From the NCBI RefSeq assembly GCF_002105285.1, contig NZ_MUHR01000011.1, positions 62,001 through 126,000 on the forward strand: DNA of 64,000 bases, given 5' to 3'. Under the pieces are notes generated by a model. It was not told where the DNA came from, did no database searches, and was given only the letters and a program-made list of their open reading frames with translations. The position numbers were made by a program, and so were the translations under genes. This stretch comes from Planktotalea arctica. GTDB taxonomy: Bacteria; Pseudomonadota; Alphaproteobacteria; Rhodobacterales; Rhodobacteraceae. Of the stretch, positions 39,950-49,234 are shown one piece after another; position 1 is the stretch's first letter; each line of letters opens with the position of its first letter.

Positions 39950-40383
39950 ACAGCCGCGTGCAAATGCGCATGCAGCGCATCAAGCGCAAGCAGATAGCCC
40001 AACGCGCCAAAGCCCGCAATTTGCCCTAGCGCAACAGGCGCGATGTAGGAATGGTGGCGAAAGCTCTCGCGCGCATGGATATTGCTAAGGTGCACCTCAA
40101 CGCAGGGCAGCTCGATCGAGGCAAGCGCGTCATGCAGCGCCACAGAAGTATGCGTATAAGCGCCTGCATTCAGGATGATACCGTCTTGCGCGCCCTTGGC
40201 GGCGTGGATCGCATCGATCAACGCGCCTTCATGATTTGATTGAAGGAACGCTAGCGCGCTCGAGGGCGCGTGAGCGGTACACATGATTTCGATATCTTGC
40301 AACGTCGTCGCTCCGTAAACCTCCGGCTGACGCGTGCCCAGCAGGTTGAGATTGGGACCGTTAAGGATAAGAATGCGTGCCAT
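39946..40383 (-). CDS. aroQ: type II 3-dehydroquinate dehydratase
   Basis: AroQ dehydrates 3-dehydroquinate in the shikimate pathway. The 145-residue protein begins [24 protein letters not shown] with the catalytic Tyr in the lid, and has [29 protein letters not shown] and [12 protein letters not shown]. It is the first gene of a two-gene unit with luxR. Confidence 0.96.
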   Translation of the reverse strand: MARILILNGPNLNLLGTRQPEVYGATTLQDIEIMCTAHAPSSALAFLQSNHEGALIDAIHAAKGAQDGIILNAGAYTHTSVALHDALASIELPCVEVHLSNIHARESFRHHSYIAPVALGQIAGFGALGYLLALDALHAHLHAAV

Positions 40384-40684
40384 TGGATATGCGCCTTTGT
40401 TAGTGCTCCAACCTTGCGCATTCGCGCACAGGGTGTCCAGTAGTCAAAGCGCTTGTTCGACGCGACTTCATGAACTATTTCGCAAAGCATTGCATATCAA
40501 GGGGATCGGCTTGTTATAAAAGTTACATAATACTGATTATGCGTGCTTTTCATGCGTAAAGGTGCGCGCTACCTTGAAGTGCGACTCCTATTAGAAAACA
40601 ATGAGTTATCTAATGAGGCAATATCTGCCCCAGCGCCGCACACGTTTAACAAACCACATTAACTAAGTCTCGCTAACTAATAGT
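40384..40684. other. aroQ-luxR upstream region, no gene seen
   Basis: This 300-base stretch is AT-rich. It contains CATAAT-ACTG-ATTATG (40526-40541), a perfect 6-bp inverted repeat, and two TAACTAA words near 40665-40685. It probably holds the promoter of the aroQ-luxR unit on the minus strand, but I see no convincing -35/-10 pair and no lux-box-like palindrome. Confidence 0.4.
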
Positions 40685-40719
40685 AAAAAAAGAAAAATAG
40701 GCAGATCCTAAGATCTGCC
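40685..40719 (-). terminator. gcdH terminator
   Basis: GGCAGATC-CTAA-GATCTGCC is an 8-bp perfect stem, 13 bases past the gcdH stop. On the minus strand it is followed by a T-rich tract (TATTTTTCTTTTTTT). Confidence 0.85.
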
Positions 40720-40731
40720 CACCAAGCCCTA

Positions 40732-41955
40732 TTAAAAGAACGCCTGCAAACCGGTCTGCGCGCGGCCAAGGATAAGCGCGTGCACATCATGCGTGCCCTC
40801 ATAGGTGTTTACGGTTTCGAGGTTCATCATGTGGCGGATTACGTGGAACTCGGCAGAAATGCCGTTGCCGCCGTGCATGTCGCGCGACATGCGTGCGATA
40901 TCTAGCGCCTTACCGCAATTGTTGCGCTTGACGATGGAAATCATCTCCGGCGCCGCATTTGCGCTGTCCATCAAACGGCCCACTTGCAAGCTGGCCTGTT
41001 GGCCCAGCACGATCTCCGTCTGCATATCCGCCAGCTTTTTCTGGAACAATTGTGTTTGCGCCAGCGGCTTGCCGAACTGCTTGCGATCAAGCCCGTATTG
41101 ACGCGAGGCGTGCCAGCAAAATTCAGCGGCGCCCAGAACGCCCCAACTGATGCCATATCGCGCACGGTTAAGGCAGCCAAACGGCCCCTTGAGACCCTGC
41201 ACATGTGGCAACAGCGCATCCTCGCCCACTTCGACGTTGTCCATCACGATTTCACCGGTGATCGAAGCGCGCAAGGACAGCTTGTTGCCAATTTTCGGCG
41301 CGGACAAGCCTTTCATGCCTTTCTCAAGCACAAAGCCACGGATTTTACCGCCATGCTCTTCGGACTTCGCCCAGATCACGAAAACATCTGCGATGGGGCT
41401 GTTGGAAATCCACATTTTCGAGCCAGTGAGCTTATAGCCCGTCGCCGTTTTTACTGCACGGGTTTTCATGCCGGCAGGGTCTGATCCGGCATCCGGCTCG
41501 GTCAGACCGAAACAGCCGATCCACTCGCCGGAAGCCAGTTTAGGCAGGTATTTCTTACGTTGCTCTTCCGATCCATAAGCATAGATCGGATACATCACCA
41601 AGGAGCTTTGCACAGACATCATCGAGCGATAGCCACTGTCCACACGCTCCACCTCGCGCGCGACAAGGCCGTAACCGACATAACCGCCGCCCAGCCCGCC
41701 GTATTCTTCGGGAATGGTCGTTCCAAGCAGGCCCATCTCGCCCATTTCGCGAAAAATCTCGACGTCTGTCTGCTCGTTCTGAAACGCCTCGAGCACCCGT
41801 GGCTGCAGCTTTTCCTGCGCATAGGCGCGCGCGCTTTCGGCGATCATACGCTCGTCTTCGCTCAGTTGATCCGCCAGGCGGAACGGATCGTCCCACTGGA
41901 ATGTGCTTAGATCGGGCTGGTCTTTGGGTTTCAAGATGGGGGCAGTTTCAAACAT
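40732..41955 (-). CDS. gcdH: glutaryl-CoA dehydrogenase-type acyl-CoA dehydrogenase
   Basis: GcdH oxidises and decarboxylates glutaryl-CoA to crotonyl-CoA in lysine and tryptophan catabolism. The 407-residue FAD enzyme has [59 protein letters not shown] and the catalytic Glu in [10 protein letters not shown]. Length and motifs match the GcdH subgroup. It diverges from a LysR regulator that likely controls it. Confidence 0.92.
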   Translation of the reverse strand: MFETAPILKPKDQPDLSTFQWDDPFRLADQLSEDERMIAESARAYAQEKLQPRVLEAFQNEQTDVEIFREMGEMGLLGTTIPEEYGGLGGGYVGYGLVAREVERVDSGYRSMMSVQSSLVMYPIYAYGSEEQRKKYLPKLASGEWIGCFGLTEPDAGSDPAGMKTRAVKTATGYKLTGSKMWISNSPIADVFVIWAKSEEHGGKIRGFVLEKGMKGLSAPKIGNKLSLRASITGEIVMDNVEVGEDALLPHVQGLKGPFGCLNRARYGISWGVLGAAEFCWHASRQYGLDRKQFGKPLAQTQLFQKKLADMQTEIVLGQQASLQVGRLMDSANAAPEMISIVKRNNCGKALDIARMSRDMHGGNGISAEFHVIRHMMNLETVNTYEGTHDVHALILGRAQTGLQAFF

Positions 41956-42054
41956 TTTTGTCTCCCTGAGTGATGACGGTGTTGATTGCCTTGTAGACCA
42001 ATGCAGCGAAGGGAGCTAACAAGATGATCACCCCAGTTGATGAGTTTTTAGAAT

Positions 42055-42972
42055 ATGCTAGCCACATCCCTGCCCCGGCGCTACCTGCCCTCGCTCGCTT
42101 CGTTGCGCGCGCTCGAAGCGCTCGATCGCCTTGGCACGGCCACTGCTGCGGCTGAAGAATTGTCGCTGACGCAAAGCGCGGTCAGTCGCCAGCTTCAGGT
42201 TCTGGAGGAACAACTCGGCACTGCGCTGATATTGCGCGTAAAGCGCCGCATGCGCATGACAGAAGCGGGCGCGCGCTATGCGGGCGAAGTACGCGCTGCG
42301 CTCGATCTGATCACGCGCGCCTCGATGCAGCTTCATGTGCAGCCCGGCGCTGGCGGACTTAGCCTTGCCATTCTGCCCAGCTTCGGAATGCGCTGGCTGG
42401 TGCCGCGCCTGGCGCAGTTCGCGGCGCTTCACCCCGATGTGACTGTGAACCTGTCAACGCGCCTCACCCCCGTGGCCTTTCAAAGCGAACCCTTCGATGC
42501 CGCCATTCAATACGGAAGCGGCCATTGGCCATCGTGTCAAAGCCTGCTTTTGCGCGAAGAAACCCTGATCCCCGTTTGCGCGCCAAGCCTTTTAGAACAA
42601 ACAGACATCACGCAGCCAGCCGATCTAGCCGCCCTGCCCTTGCTGCATATCCAAACCCGTCCCGAGGCTTGGAACACTTGGCTTGCAGCTCACGGCGCGC
42701 CGCCGCCCAAAACCTCAGGCGCGCGCTTTGATCAATTCTCCACCATCACCCAAGCCGCCATTCACGGCCTTGGTGTCGCGCTTTTACCAGATTTCATCGC
42801 TGAACAAGACCTCGCCGCTGGCCGACTTGTCACAGCCTGCGGCGGCCCGACCCGCGCGCTCGGCGCATATTATCTCGTCTGGCCGGACAGCAACGCAGCC
42901 AGCCCCGCGCTGCGCCTGTTTCGCGACTGGATCGCGACCCAGTCAGAGGGCGAAGACGGCCTTCCCCGTTGA
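42055..42972 (+). CDS. LysR-family transcriptional regulator
   Basis: This 305-residue protein begins with a LysR winged helix (about 11-70: SLRALEALDRLGTATAAAEELSLTQSAVSRQLQVLEEQLG, recognition helix TQSAVSRQLQVLEE). It is followed by a periplasmic-binding-like effector domain; the order resembles the GcvA subgroup. It is 99 bases from the divergent gcdH start, so gcdH is its probable target. The effector is unknown. Confidence 0.92.
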   Translation: MLATSLPRRYLPSLASLRALEALDRLGTATAAAEELSLTQSAVSRQLQVLEEQLGTALILRVKRRMRMTEAGARYAGEVRAALDLITRASMQLHVQPGAGGLSLAILPSFGMRWLVPRLAQFAALHPDVTVNLSTRLTPVAFQSEPFDAAIQYGSGHWPSCQSLLLREETLIPVCAPSLLEQTDITQPADLAALPLLHIQTRPEAWNTWLAAHGAPPPKTSGARFDQFSTITQAAIHGLGVALLPDFIAEQDLAAGRLVTACGGPTRALGAYYLVWPDSNAASPALRLFRDWIATQSEGEDGLPR

Positions 42973-43020
42973 TGCTTCATCTTCCTGAATAAACTTCGGG
43001 GGCACGGGGGCTGGCCCCCG
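42971..43020 (-). repeat. 3' module copy C: hairpin plus tail
   Basis: On the minus strand, downstream of phoB, GGGGGC-CA-GCCCCC (43006-43019) is followed by CCCCCGAAGTTTATTC and a GGAAGATGAAGC tail ending at 42971, next to the lysR stop. It is sense to phoB, antisense to lysR. Confidence 0.6.
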
Positions 43021-43028
43021 CCCCTCAA

Positions 43029-43718
43029 CTAGCTGAGCGCATAGCCCGCGCCGCGCACCGTGCGCACGGGATCGCTGCCGCCAGCGCCTGTAAGCGCCTT
43101 GCGAAGACGCCCCACATGCACGTCCACCGTGCGCGTATCCACATAGACATCGCGCCCCCAGACACGGTCCAACAGCTGATCGCGCGACCAAACCCGCCCG
43201 GGTTTTTCCATGAAGTTGCTAAGTAGGCGAAATTCGGTCGGCCCCAGTTTCACCTCCGCACCCGCGCGCGTCACCTTATGGGTTTCGCTGTCCAGCACGA
43301 TATCCTCGAACATCAGCCGGGCACCGGTTGCGGCAGCGCGCGTGCGCCGGAGCTGTGCGCGCACACGCGCCATCAACTCGTTCACCGAATAGGGTTTAAC
43401 CACATAATCATCCGCGCCCGTCTCAAAGCCGCGCACCCTGTCGACCTCTTCGGATCGCGCCGAAAGCATGATCACCGGAGTGGCGCGCGTTTCGAGCCGC
43501 ATCTTGATCTGGCGGCATACTTCGATGCCCGACACGCCCGGCAACATCCAATCGAGCACGATCAGATCGGGCATTTCCTCGTCCAGCAACAACAGCCCTT
43601 CATCACCGCTTTGGGCCTGCACCACGCGGTAGCCCTCGGCCTCAAGATTATAGCATAGCACCTCGCGCTGCGCGGGTTCATCCTCAATCAAAAGCACGCA
43701 AGGCCGCGGCGCGCTCAT
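43029..43718 (-). CDS. phoB: phosphate regulon response regulator PhoB
   Basis: This is an OmpR-type regulator of 229 residues. The receiver domain (1-120) has IEDEPAQREV, phospho-acceptor Asp56 in LIVLDWMLPG and Lys in DDYVVKPY. The winged-helix C-terminus has GPTEFRLLSNFMEKPGRVWSRD split across LGPTEFRLLSNF and VWSRDQLLDRVWG, then VDVHVGRLRKAL. It is the last gene of the phoR-pstSCAB-phoU-phoB cluster and would bind the Pho box at 49.2 kb. Confidence 0.95.
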   Translation of the reverse strand: MSAPRPCVLLIEDEPAQREVLCYNLEAEGYRVVQAQSGDEGLLLLDEEMPDLIVLDWMLPGVSGIEVCRQIKMRLETRATPVIMLSARSEEVDRVRGFETGADDYVVKPYSVNELMARVRAQLRRTRAAATGARLMFEDIVLDSETHKVTRAGAEVKLGPTEFRLLSNFMEKPGRVWSRDQLLDRVWGRDVYVDTRTVDVHVGRLRKALTGAGGSDPVRTVRGAGYALS

Positions 43719-43721
43719 CGG

Positions 43722-44432
43722 TTAAACCTTTGCCGCATCAGCCGTGTAGAAATCACCTTTCGGGCGGTTTTCCTCGGGCACCGATCCGGTCACCAGATAG
43801 ACCACCTGCTCGGCAATATTCGTGACCAGATCACCCATGCGCTCGGTGTTCTTGGCGATGAAATGCAGGTGCATGCAGGGCGTGATATTGCGCGGATCTT
43901 CCATCATGAAGGTCAGATACTCGCGAAACAGCGCATTATACATCTGATCCACATCCGCGTCCTGCTGGATCACGTTCATCGCCAGCTCCGGATCGCGCTG
44001 CACATAGGCATCCAGCGCGTCCTTGAGCATGCTTTGCACTTGGCGCGCCATGCGGCGCAGCGCCGATTGCGAGCCTGCGACCTCCGTCATGCCAGCCAGA
44101 ACCGACGTGCGCTTGGCCATGTTCTTGGCGTAATCGCCGATCCGTTCAAGCGCAGCGCTGATTTTGATGACCGACAGGATCAGACGCAGATCAATCGCCG
44201 TTGGCGCGCGCAGCGCGATCACACGCGCGGCTTGCTCGTTGATCTGCTCTTCCAGCGCATCGATCGCCTTATCTCCGGCGCGCACCTGTTCGGCCAGTTC
44301 CACGTCGCGCGTTTCCAGCGATTTAGCCGCGTCCAGAATAGCGCGCTCGACCATGCCGCCCATCTTCATGATCTGGGCTTGGATCGCCTCGAGATCACGA
44401 TCGAAGGCGGATGAAATATGTTTGGGGCTCAT
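43722..44432 (-). CDS. phoU: phosphate signalling protein PhoU
   Basis: PhoU restrains PhoR-PhoB signalling through the Pst transporter. The 236-residue all-helical protein has two similar halves with the metal-binding-type blocks, GDKAIDALEEQINEQAARVIALR and ERIGDYAKNMAKR in the first and TPCMHLHFIAKNTERMGDLVTNIAEQV in the second (key: ERIGDYA, ERMGDLVT). ATG 44432 (MSPKHISSAFD) is 4 bases after the pstB stop. The frame is intact although pstS and pstC are not. Confidence 0.94.
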   Translation of the reverse strand: MSPKHISSAFDRDLEAIQAQIMKMGGMVERAILDAAKSLETRDVELAEQVRAGDKAIDALEEQINEQAARVIALRAPTAIDLRLILSVIKISAALERIGDYAKNMAKRTSVLAGMTEVAGSQSALRRMARQVQSMLKDALDAYVQRDPELAMNVIQQDADVDQMYNALFREYLTFMMEDPRNITPCMHLHFIAKNTERMGDLVTNIAEQVVYLVTGSVPEENRPKGDFYTADAAKV

Positions 44433-44436
44433 GAGG

Positions 44437-45213
44437 TTATCCAATCCGTCCAGTGATATAGCTTTCCGTGCGTGGATCGCTGGGGCTCGTGAAAATCGTA
44501 TCGGTGTCGCCATATTCCACGAGGCTGCCAAGGTGGAAGAAGGCGGTATTCTGCGACACACGCGCGGCCTGCTGCATCGAATGGGTCACGATCACCACTG
44601 CAAAGCTCTGACGCAGCTCGTCGATAAGTTCCTCGACCTGCGCCGTCGCAATCGGGTCAAGCGCAGAGCATGGCTCGTCCATCAGCAAAACCTCGGGCGC
44701 GGTCGCGATGGCGCGCGCGATGCAAAGTCGCTGTTGTTGGCCACCCGACAGGCCGGTGCCGGGCGCGCTAAGGCGGTCCTTTACCTCATTCCAAATCGCG
44801 GCGCGGCGCAGGGATTTTTCAACGATCTCGTCAAGCTCCGCCTTGGAGCGAGACAGCCCGTGAATACGCGGGCCGTAAGCGACATTGTCATAGATCGATT
44901 TCGGGAACGGGTTGGGTTTCTGGAACACCATCCCCACTTTGGCGCGCAGTTGCACCGGATCAACGCGGCGGTCATAAATGTCCTCGCCGTCAATCGCGAT
45001 ATCACCCGTGACGCGGCAAATGTCGATCGTGTCGTTCATCCGGTTCAAGCAGCGCAGAAACGTTGACTTGCCACAGCCGGAGGGGCCGATAAAGGCCGTC
45101 ACCGTCTTGTCCTCGATCTGCACATCCACGTCTTTGATCGCATGGTTGTCGCCGTAATAGACCTGCACATTATTGGCAGAAATCTTGATCTTGTTCATGG
45201 TTACGTCTTTCAT
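44437..45213 (-). CDS. pstB: phosphate ABC transporter ATPase
   Basis: This is the ATPase subunit of the high-affinity phosphate importer. The 258-residue protein has Walker [11 protein letters not shown]-loop and [13 protein letters not shown], signature [14 protein letters not shown] and Walker [13 protein letters not shown]. All are intact. An in-frame ATG at 45198 is the alternative start. It is coupled with pstA and phoU. Confidence 0.96.
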   Translation of the reverse strand: MKDVTMNKIKISANNVQVYYGDNHAIKDVDVQIEDKTVTAFIGPSGCGKSTFLRCLNRMNDTIDICRVTGDIAIDGEDIYDRRVDPVQLRAKVGMVFQKPNPFPKSIYDNVAYGPRIHGLSRSKAELDEIVEKSLRRAAIWNEVKDRLSAPGTGLSGGQQQRLCIARAIATAPEVLLMDEPCSALDPIATAQVEELIDELRQSFAVVIVTHSMQQAARVSQNTAFFHLGSLVEYGDTDTIFTSPSDPRTESYITGRIG

Positions 45214-45222
45214 ATCAGCGCC

Positions 45223-46548
45223 CTACCAGCGGCGTTCAAAACGGCGGCGCAGAAGAACCGCAATCGTATTCATCGTAACGAGGAAGGCCAGAAGAATGAT
45301 AATTCCGCCCCATGCACGCTCGTAAAATGCCGGATCGGCGCGCTTGGCCCACTCATAAATTTGCGCAGGCATGGCTGAGTTGGGATCCAGCAGGCCGCTG
45401 GCCACGCTATCGGGCGCGTTGGAAGCAATGTATCCGATCATCCCGATGAGCAAAAGCGGCGCGGTTTCCCCCAGTGCCTGCGCAAGGCCAATAATCGTCC
45501 CTGTCAGAATGCCTGGCGCGGCAAGCGGGAGAACATGGTGAAACACGCTCTGCATCTTGGACGCGCCAACCCCGAGCGCGGCATCGCGGATGCTGGGCGG
45601 CACCGCTTTCAAGGACGCGCGCGTCGAGATGATAATCGTCGGCAGTGTCATCAGCGTCAGAACAAACCCACCCACCAGCGGCGCAGATTGCGGCAAGTGC
45701 ATGTAATTGATAAACACTGCAAGCCCAAGGATACCAAACACGATCGAGGGGACTGCCGCCAGGTTCGAGATATTCACCTCGATGATATCGGTGATCCAGT
45801 TCTTTGGAGCGAATTCCTCAAGGTAGATCGACGCAGCCACGCCAATCGGTAATGCCAGCGCCAAAACCACCAGCATCATGAAGAAACTGCCCATCATCGC
45901 CACGCCCATGCCAGCGGCCTCGGGGCGCGCATCAGAGGCATCTGCACCAGTGATAAACGCAAGGTTAAAGCGCTTTTCAATGACGCCTGCCACCACCAGT
46001 GCATCAACCAGATCAAGCTGCTCCGCATCAATGCTCTTGTCGTCCGCAATGCTTTCCCGCGTCACGCGTTCCTTCAGATAACCATCGACGCGCGAATTGG
46101 CGAGAAAAGTGAACGCGACCGTTTTGCCGATCATGCTCGGATCATTGATAACGAAATCGCGTAAATCAGCGGCTGCACTTTTCGACAAAAGCGCCGCCTG
46201 CTTTTTGCCCTTCAACTCTGTCTCGATGCCATTTGCGGCCAGCGCATCCTCCATCGCCTGTACCATCAGGGGCGCGTACCCGAAGGTGGACACCTTCTTG
46301 ATCTTCTCCAGATCGCGCTCACCGGACTTGTCCAGCTTGCCCTCCAGAAGCGGCACATTGAGCGTGATAAAGGTCTGCTGGAACGCGCCAAGACCGTTGC
46401 CAAAGATTGTCACCAGCAAAAGCACCAGCATCGCCAGCCCTGCGCCAATCGCGCTTAGCCCGTAAAAACGGAACCGCTTTTCTGCCGCGTTGCGTTTGCG
46501 CGTGCGCGCATCGACGGACAATAACGAGGATGTCACAGGATCGCTCAT
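45223..46548 (-). CDS. pstA: phosphate ABC transporter permease PstA
   Basis: This 441-residue membrane permease has a long N-terminal non-core region with one membrane helix and a hydrophilic loop (about 60-200) that is much larger than in the E. coli protein (296 residues). It is followed by the MetI-like permease core (LALPIGVAASIYLEEFAPKN, the EAA-like LKAVPPSIRDAALGVGASKMQ, then GQALGETAPLLLIG-like ALGETAPLLL). The frame is open. Its start overlaps the end of pstC by 4 bases. Confidence 0.93.
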   Translation of the reverse strand: MSDPVTSSLLSVDARTRKRNAAEKRFRFYGLSAIGAGLAMLVLLLVTIFGNGLGAFQQTFITLNVPLLEGKLDKSGERDLEKIKKVSTFGYAPLMVQAMEDALAANGIETELKGKKQAALLSKSAAADLRDFVINDPSMIGKTVAFTFLANSRVDGYLKERVTRESIADDKSIDAEQLDLVDALVVAGVIEKRFNLAFITGADASDARPEAAGMGVAMMGSFFMMLVVLALALPIGVAASIYLEEFAPKNWITDIIEVNISNLAAVPSIVFGILGLAVFINYMHLPQSAPLVGGFVLTLMTLPTIIISTRASLKAVPPSIRDAALGVGASKMQSVFHHVLPLAAPGILTGTIIGLAQALGETAPLLLIGMIGYIASNAPDSVASGLLDPNSAMPAQIYEWAKRADPAFYERAWGGIIILLAFLVTMNTIAVLLRRRFERRW

Positions 46549-48003
46549 TCGTATTGCTCCCGATATGTGCGCACGATGTAAAGCGCGATAATGTTAAGGC
46601 CAAGGGTCAACACAAAAAGCGTGAGGCCGAGGGCAAACGCGACCAGCGTCTCGGGGCTGGCGAAATCGCCGTCTCCGGTAAGCTGGCTTACGATACGGGT
46701 GGTGATTGTGGTCATCGCCTCAAGCGGATTGGCGGAAAACTTGGCAATCGCCCCTGCCCCTAAAACTACGATCATCGTCTCGCCGATAGCGCGGCTTGCG
46801 GCCAGCAAGATCGCGCCGACAATGCCGGGCAATGCGGCGGGAATGACCACCTGTCGGATCGTCTCGGATTTCGTCGCACCCAGCCCGAGCGAGCCGTCGC
46901 GCATGCTCTGCGGCACCGCGTTGATAATATCATCAGACAGGGAGGATACGAAAGGGATCAGCATGATGCCCATCACGCGCCGTCAAAACCGCCGTCGCGC
47001 CGCTCATCCAATCGACGCCAAGATAGCCGCCGCCGCCAAACGTGCGCAAAAGCAGAGGTCCTACCGTCAGCAACGCAAACAGGCCATAGACGATGGTCGG
47101 AATACCAGCAAGAATTTCAAGCAGCGGCTTGGCCACGCCGCGCGTCTTCGGACCCGCATATTCACTGAGAAAAATCGCAGCGAACAAGCCGATGGGCACC
47201 GACACAAGCAGCGCGATGATGGAGATGTAGATTGTCCCCCAAAGTAGCGGCAGGATCGACAGATCACTGTCACCGCGAAAATTCGGAGCCCATTTCACGC
47301 CAAAAAAGAAGTCCTTCCAGCTGTGCAGCCCAAAGAAATTGCGCGTCTCGAAGATCATCGACAGAACGATGCCCAGCGTCGTCAAAATCGCCAGCGAGGC
47401 TGCGGTCATCAGCAGCGCCAGCACCACGCGCTCGACCCCATTGCGTGCACGAAACTCGGGGTCGATCTTGCTCAGCGCAAAGGCCAGACCAGCCCCCGCA
47501 AGCATCAGAACCGCCAGCATACGCCAGAAATCTGCGCGCATATCTGCCGCGCGGTAGCGTTGCGCCGCTTGCAAAACCTCTGGCACGATATCGCCGCCAA
47601 GCGCGATACCGACGTCGTTCAAAGTCTCGCGCAGCCCCGTCAGTGCCGACCCGGCCTGCGCTTCGCTGAGGCTTCCCGCGGCCACTGCAAGGCTCAATCC
47701 TTCGGACACACGGCGCACATCGCTCATCATCAGCGAGGCGTCCGCCCCCTCGCTTGCGCTGTCCACCGGAAGCATCGCAGCGACGCTGCGCTCAATCAAC
47801 ATGGGCTGCGCGATCAGCCATACGGCAAGGACGCCAATTGCTGGCAAAGCCGTGCTAAGCGCAGCGAAACTGCCATAATACTTCGGCAGGGAATGTAGCT
47901 TGCGCACATCCCCCCCCGCAGCGCCAAGCGCGCGGGCGCGTCCCAAGTATGCTGCGAGCGCGGCAAGGGCCAGAACGATCACAGTGAGCCAGAATGCGGG
48001 CAT
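46545..48003 (-). pseudogene. pstC: phosphate ABC transporter permease PstC, frameshifted
   Basis: Two minus-strand frames together encode a PstC permease. The first runs from ATG 48003 (MPAFWLTVIVLAL) to SGATAVLTA near 46982, then goes out of frame to a TGA at 46935-46933. The second resumes at VMGIMLIPFVSSLSDDII (46978 onward) and continues to 46545. The join lies at about 46975-46982. The span of 1459 bases is one over a multiple of three, consistent with loss of two or five bases. Relatives read LTAGVVMGIM here, so about five bases may be missing. PstC would not span the core membrane segments; it could be a real mutation or a sequencing error. Confidence 0.82.
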
Positions 48004-48069
48004 AAGACCTCCAGAAAAGCGAAGAGCGGCGCAGGCTGTGATAAGCCTGCGCCGCACCCCGTTAGGTGT

Positions 48070-49119
48070 TTACATGTTCAGATCGAGAACCGCCTCGTTC
48101 GCAATCACTTCCTGCGTCGCTGCCAGTTCAGGATCGGCCACAAGCCCGTATTCCGCCAGCGGGCCGTCCTCACCTGCGATCTCGTCCAGAACGAAGAATT
48201 CCGCAAAGTCCTTAAGGCCGGGGATTACACCGATATGCGCTTGTTTAACATAGATAAACAAAGGGCGCGACACGGGGTATTCACCGCTGGAAATGCTCTC
48301 TACGCTTGGCACCACACCGCCCATCGTCGCCACGCGCAGCTTGTCGGTGTTGTTCTCGTAAAACGCGAGGCCGAACACGCCGATACCGTCTTTGTTGCTC
48401 TGGATGCGGGCCAAAGTCTCGGTGTAATCGCCATCGATATCAACCGAAACCCCGTCGCTGCGCAGGGTGATGCAGGATTTCTCTGCCGCCTTTTTGTCAC
48501 CGCCGTTGGCCGCCATGAACGCTTCGAATGCGCCAGTCTGCTCGCAGCCTGCGATCAGTACTTTGTCTTCGAAAACTTCACGCGTGCCGTGCTTTGTGCC
48601 GGGGATGAAGGCTTGCAAATTCTGCACAGGAAGTGCGGCGTTCACATCTGCCCACGTCTTGTTAGGGTTGGCGGCCAATGCGCCGTCTACCATGACCTGC
48701 TCGGCTAGCGCGCCGTACCAATCAGACGGTGTAAAGCCGAATTCATTGCCCGCCTTTTCGGAAGCGAAGACGATGCCGTCATAGCCGATACGCACTTCGA
48801 TAATCTCCGTTACGCCATTGGCAACGCAAACTTCAATTTCGCTTGGCTTGATCTAGCGCGAGGCATTGGCGATGTCGATCGTGTTCTCGCCCACGCCCTC
48901 GCAGAACCGCTTGAGACCCGCAGAAGAGCCACCGGATTCAACCACAGGCGTTGGATAATCAAAGTTCTCGCCAAACGCTTCGGCCACAATGGAGGCCTAG
49001 GGCAGAACCGTAGAGGAGCCTGCGATCTGCACCTGATCGCGCGCAGAGGCGGAACTGGCTGCGGCGCTGAGCGCCAGCGCGGATACGGTTAGGGATACGC
49101 TGTTCTTGAAGAAGGACAT
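48070..49119 (-). pseudogene. pstS: phosphate-binding protein PstS, two in-frame amber stops
   Basis: From ATG 49119 the frame reads a signal peptide (MSFFKNSVSLTVSALALSAA, ending near SASA) and then mature PstS. TAG occurs at codon 41 (48997-48999) after AGSSTVLP and at codon 89 (48853-48855) after NTIDIANASR. The frame is otherwise open to 48070, 349 codons, with family blocks VESGGSSAGLKRFCEG, FIPGTKHGTREVFEDK and LFIYVKQAHIGVIPG. Relatives have an aromatic residue at the first site. TAG ends other genes here, so readthrough is unlikely. The stop pair indicates a recent knock-out or base errors. Confidence 0.85.
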
Positions 49120-49172
49120 CACTGTCTCCTGTTTGCTTTCGATGCCTATTGGCTAAGCCGTTTGAACCGAGA

Positions 49173-49205
49173 TTTTGTGACAGGTTTGTAAAAGTTTTAT
49201 GACAG
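49173..49205 (-). promoter_or_regulatory. Pho box upstream of pstS
   Basis: On the minus strand three consecutive 11-base units read CTGTCATAAAA, CTTTTACAAAC and CTGTCACAAAA. This is the classic tandem PhoB-binding pattern, 54 bases before the pstS start. It is intact and in the usual place, so the damaged pst operon should still be phosphate-regulated. Confidence 0.85.
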
Positions 49206-49234
49206 ATGTCTGGATCGCTATGATATTTCATCCC

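Noticed and set aside
48070-49119. Amber codons in pstS read as pyrrolysine or selenocysteine-like recoding
   Set aside because: TAG ends several normal genes (mnmA, ctrA, tetR), no pyl genes are in the window, and no structured element follows the codons. PstS is not a known pyrrolysine protein.
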